Assembly: GCA_035911135.1 (NCBI GenBank)
Contig: JAMHWD010000011.1
Span: 71,903 to 135,902, forward strand
Length of the DNA: 64,000 nucleotides
Origin: JAMHWD01 sp035911135
Lineage (GTDB): Bacteria; Pseudomonadota; Alphaproteobacteria; Micavibrionales; Micavibrionaceae
Direction: 5' to 3'
Shown here: piece after piece, positions 61,036-64,000 of the stretch
How the letters are laid out: every line of letters begins with the position of its first letter
Numbering within the stretch: the first letter of the stretch is position 1
The notes under the pieces: model-generated
What the model saw: the letters and a program-made list of their open reading frames with translations, nothing else
Databases searched by the model: none
What the model was told of the DNA's origin: nothing
Made by a program: the position numbers and the translations under genes

Positions 61036-62067
61036 ATGCACAGATGCTTTCCCTTTCATGCCCCAAGATGCAAAACCGCACTGCGATGGACAGGCCGGGT
61101 TTTAATAATATTGCTGATCACCCTGATCGCCACCATTGCCGGGACCGGGTTCTGGTATCAGCTACCTGTACCGGAAGGATTTAAAATCCCGGCCCTTATC
61201 CTATGGGGGGTATTTTGCCTTGGCGTGGCAGCAGGAGAATTTTCCTCCAAGCGGCGCAAAAAAGCACGTATCGCCTTTATTATTGTTCTGACCGCCGCAT
61301 TAACATGGTGGATCAGCATCACCCCGTCCAATGACCGGATATGGGCCGATGATCTGGCGCATACGGTGACGGGCACGATCAAGGGCAATATTGTCACGCT
61401 GCAGAACGTGCGTAATTTTAACTGGAGAACACGGCAAGATTACGACCAGAAATGGGAGAGCCGGGATTATGATCTCACCAAATTGCAGAGCGTGGATTTA
61501 TTCCTCTCGACCTGGGGGAATCCGGATATCGCGCACACATTAATCAGCTTTGGATTTGCGGGTGATCATTACGTCACATTTTCATTCGAGATCCGCAAAG
61601 AGCACGGCGAAGCCTATTCCCCCATCGCCGGATTTTTCAAGCAATATGAACTCGCCCTGATTGCCGCCGATGAGAATGATATCATCCGCACGCGCACCAA
61701 TGTACGAAAAGAAGCCGTATCGCTTTACCGCGTGCAATTATCACCGGAACAAGGCCGCAGACTGTTTTTATCCTATGTCACGCGCGGCAACGAACTGGCA
61801 AAAACGCCCGTTTATTACAACACCCTGACATCCAACTGCACGACGGTGGTTTTTGACATGACGCGTGTTATCGTGCCCGGCATCCCGATGGATTACAGGG
61901 TTTTAATATCTGGCCGCCTGCCGGGTTATATATACGATCAGGGCGGATTCGGCACAAAGCACAACCTTGCAGATATTATAAAATCCGCCCCCATTACCGA
62001 TCTTGCCCTTGGCATGAAACCGGGCGATAACTATTCAACCCTGATCAGAACCAATCTGCCCGATTAA
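61036..62067 (+). CDS. DUF4105-domain membrane protein
   Basis: 343 residues. Two or three hydrophobic helices in the first 110 (VLIILLITLIATIAGTGFWY and ALILWGVFCLGVAAGEF) are followed by a periplasmic DUF4105 region. That region runs from VDLFLSTWGNPDIAHTLISF to TPVYYNTLTSNCTTVVFDMT, where the N-C-x-T is the conserved core with a possible catalytic Cys. DUF4105 resembles a papain-like fold, but the activity is not established. The next gene starts 13 bp downstream. Confidence 0.85.
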   Translation: MHRCFPFHAPRCKTALRWTGRVLIILLITLIATIAGTGFWYQLPVPEGFKIPALILWGVFCLGVAAGEFSSKRRKKARIAFIIVLTAALTWWISITPSNDRIWADDLAHTVTGTIKGNIVTLQNVRNFNWRTRQDYDQKWESRDYDLTKLQSVDLFLSTWGNPDIAHTLISFGFAGDHYVTFSFEIRKEHGEAYSPIAGFFKQYELALIAADENDIIRTRTNVRKEAVSLYRVQLSPEQGRRLFLSYVTRGNELAKTPVYYNTLTSNCTTVVFDMTRVIVPGIPMDYRVLISGRLPGYIYDQGGFGTKHNLADIIKSAPITDLALGMKPGDNYSTLIRTNLPD

Positions 62068-62080
62068 GAGAGACACCCGC

Positions 62081-63424
62081 ATGCGCCGCAGCCTTCATCA
62101 CGTGTTCACTTTTGCCCTGCTGGCCGCCCTGCCTGCCATGACCGGATGTTCCAGCATCGCCAAGGGCGTGGCCCAAGCCGTCATGGAGGATAAAGGCCCC
62201 AAGGAGGACACGCGCGCCTGCGAGATTGAAGGGCCATCCTTCACCGGCATCAAACAAAGTCTCGCCGCGCAAGCCCCGTCATCCCCCAAAGTCACGAAGG
62301 TTTTGATGGTCCATGGGGTCAACAGCCATCTGCCGGGATATTCATCCCATTTGCAGAAAAAACTATATGAAACCCTTGCCCTGACGCGAACCGACAGCGC
62401 GATCAAAACCATTGATCTGGACAGCCGCGATATCAAATGGAACAAGGACGAACCGCACAAGATGGGTACGCTCCGCATCAGCCGCCACGCCGATGCAACC
62501 GGACAGCAGGAATTGTTATTCTATGAGCTGACATGGTCGCCGATTGTCGATGACAAGAAACTCCAGCTCGCCGCCGATTCCGCCAATAACGAAGGCCTCA
62601 AACGCGCCAGCCTGAACAACTCCCTCAAAGGTTTCATGAACGCCACCGTTCCCGATATGCTGATTTATAACGGCAACGGGTATGACCGCATCACAACAGC
62701 CGTCAAGGAATCGGTATGCTGGATGCTGGGCAATGACTGGAACGCCCTGCCCGATACGGGCGCGCATGAATGCCGGTACTGGCCCGGATCGACATTTAAA
62801 AATCTCTCACTCGATGATCATTTCTTTATCACCCACAGCCTCGGCAGCCGTATCACGATTGATACGATTCAAGGATTTGGCAATATCTCCCCCGACAAGC
62901 CGCGCGATGATCTTTTCATCATGGATGAACAGATCAGACGCGAGATCAGAAACAAGGAATTTACCGTCTTCATGATGGCCAATCAGTTGCCGTTATTACA
63001 GATGGGCCGTGATGCGCCGGAGGTTTACAATCAGGAAAAATCCTACTGCGCGCCGGGCGGCGCCAACGTGGCCCAGCGCCTGATGCGTAAGATGGGCATT
63101 GTCGCCTTCAGCGATCCGAATGATATCCTCTCCTACCCCGTGCCGCTGGATTTCACATCCAAACATATCGACAGCCGCATCTGCCCCGCCGTGACGAATG
63201 TCAGCATCAATGTCGCCGCGCAGAAAGACCTGTTCGATGCGGCATCCTTCGCCAACCCCATGACCGCCCATAGCGGATACATGGAAGACGACCGGGTGAT
63301 TGACATGATGGCCAACGGCGTGGGCAGCGGCATCAGCTCCCCCCTTATCCAGCAGCGCTGCCGCTGGCTGGAAGTCACACCGTTTGATGCCCCGGCGCGG
63401 GGGCCGGTGCAGGGGGATTCTTGA
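62081..63424 (+). CDS. Lipoprotein with alpha/beta-hydrolase fold
   Basis: 447 residues. The signal peptide ends in a lipobox, LPAMTGC, so it is probably lipid-anchored. Beyond residue 70, KVTKVLMVHGVNSHLPGYSS looks like the first strand and oxyanion loop of a hydrolase, and HFFITHSLGSRITIDTIQGF contains a nucleophile-elbow-like H-S-L-G-S. Cysteines are spread through the mature protein. The substrate is unknown. It probably forms an operon with the DUF4105 gene. Confidence 0.75.
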   Translation: MRRSLHHVFTFALLAALPAMTGCSSIAKGVAQAVMEDKGPKEDTRACEIEGPSFTGIKQSLAAQAPSSPKVTKVLMVHGVNSHLPGYSSHLQKKLYETLALTRTDSAIKTIDLDSRDIKWNKDEPHKMGTLRISRHADATGQQELLFYELTWSPIVDDKKLQLAADSANNEGLKRASLNNSLKGFMNATVPDMLIYNGNGYDRITTAVKESVCWMLGNDWNALPDTGAHECRYWPGSTFKNLSLDDHFFITHSLGSRITIDTIQGFGNISPDKPRDDLFIMDEQIRREIRNKEFTVFMMANQLPLLQMGRDAPEVYNQEKSYCAPGGANVAQRLMRKMGIVAFSDPNDILSYPVPLDFTSKHIDSRICPAVTNVSINVAAQKDLFDAASFANPMTAHSGYMEDDRVIDMMANGVGSGISSPLIQQRCRWLEVTPFDAPARGPVQGDS

Positions 63425-63477
63425 GCCGAATCCGATCCGCACCAAATCCATTAAAACAATATTCTCTATGCCTTTGG

Positions 63478-63800
63478 TTATCCCACAGTATGAAACTGAA
63501 ACAAGCGGCCCTTGGGATCTATCTTTAAATGATAATGATCTCCATTATAAACCACAGCCATACGCCCATGGCCGTGTAAAGTTACTTTCTGGATTAACAG
63601 AACAGTGTGCTTTGTATTCCTCTTTGACACACCTTAAAACTTGTTCAATCAATGTTTCCAGATCCTGTACTTTATAAGGCAGAGATGATTTGCTTTTGGC
63701 AGTGCCAAATTGGTAATGTTTAATATGCCGCATCACTATATGGATATAAGAATCTATATCCCAATAAATCTGTTTTTTTCCATGAAGTAAAATATTCGAA
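63478..63800 (-). pseudogene. Broken toxin-like C-terminal domain
   Basis: Reading leftward from the transposase end, one frame gives YWDIDSYIHIVMRHIKHYQF and on to LETLIEQVLRCVKEEY, stopping at 63545. A second frame, shifted by one base, continues with HGRMAVVYNGDHYHLKIDP, then KGRLFQFHTVG and TAA at 63478. Together they look like one domain broken by a frameshift, with the N-terminus lost at the insertion element. The pattern resembles C-terminal nuclease toxins of contact-dependent or phage-type systems; this is a weak, remembered resemblance. No immunity gene is visible. Confidence 0.5.
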
Positions 63801-64000
63801 TGGTCAACCCCCATATTCGAGTCCATGTTAAAAGTGAATCCGCTGCCCGTGTTGCGGCATAGATAAAGGGTCTGCAAGCGTAGCTAAAGAGCCTTTATCT
63901 ATGCGGGCGATTGGTGCTGGCGGTCTGTATCCGAGCGAACTGTGCGGCCTGATATGGTTATAATGATGCCGCCATTTTTCAATGATTACTTGCGCTTCTT
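63801..64000 (-). mobile_element. IS3-type insertion sequence, one end (continues outside window)
   Basis: The element end appears to lie near 63801, where TGGTCAACCCCCATATTCGA begins, just outside the transposase stop. This would be one terminal inverted repeat; the partner is outside the window, so the boundary is provisional. Confidence 0.55.
63828..64000 (-). CDS. IS3-family transposase OrfB, C-terminal part
   Basis: The frame is open from the window edge to TAA at 63828. It contains EKWRHHYNHIRPHSSLGYRP followed by PAPIAR, the typical end of the DDE integrase core in IS3-family OrfB proteins. The N-terminal part lies beyond the window. Confidence 0.85.
   Translation of the reverse strand, partial: EAQVIIEKWRHHYNHIRPHSSLGYRPPAPIARIDKGSLATLADPLSMPQHGQRIHF

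Noticed and set aside
1..64000. tRNA, rRNA or CRISPR loci
   Set aside because: No cloverleaf, rRNA signature or spaced repeat array was recognised in the intergenic regions read; short non-coding RNAs cannot be excluded by eye.

Overview
The window is chromosomal DNA of moderate GC content, densely packed with genes. It most likely comes from an alphaproteobacterium. Supporting signs are a GapR (DUF2312) nucleoid protein, carboxyspermidine-route polyamine genes, an ornithine decarboxylase with a long structured leader of the kind known from alphaproteobacteria, and prepilin-like and LamG surface proteins. A Micavibrio-like lineage is my best guess. That is inference; no rRNA or tRNA gene was recognised that could settle it.

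Layout. 1-14640 is one minus-strand block of giant surface proteins. It holds a 2117-residue fibre-like protein with a prepilin-like N-terminus and a C-terminal S74 chaperone domain, followed by three LamG proteins, the last running off the left edge. 14640-14990 is non-coding and carries three exact DnaA-box 9-mers. 14991-30300 is mostly housekeeping: an ABC1/UbiB kinase, a DotI/IcmL-like exported protein, GapR, acetyl-CoA synthetase, AccC/AccB, a RelA/SpoT-like protein, AroQ, a copper chaperone, two DsbA-like proteins, an M48 protease and RlmE. 30380-50240 holds guaB with a diguanylate cyclase 4 bp behind it, an old yellow enzyme with a TetR regulator and its operators, rsmB, metE and metF, guaA, an arsenate-reductase-like phosphatase and a chemoreceptor.

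51244-58400 is a polyamine locus: AguB and AguA (agmatine to putrescine), carboxyspermidine dehydrogenase and decarboxylase (putrescine to spermidine), and an ornithine/lysine decarboxylase. The decarboxylase is preceded by a leader of about 330 nt holding a promoter, several hairpins and two short upstream reading frames. 58458-63424 holds DUF423, ExoD, an APC permease, a DUF4105 membrane protein and a lipoprotein hydrolase. The right edge is a frameshifted toxin-like remnant cut by an IS3-type transposase.

The most unusual signals are: (1) palindromic elements beginning CGTCAT and ending ATGACG. Two lie inside the N-terminal coding sequence of paralogous LamG proteins, and two 60-bp intergenic relatives show compensatory stem changes. 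(2) The two upstream reading frames in the ornithine decarboxylase leader. (3) The membrane-anchored S74 fibre protein. (4) The DnaA-box cluster. (5) Two AT-rich orphan genes lying against repeat elements. All functional calls come from reading translated sequence; no database search was run.
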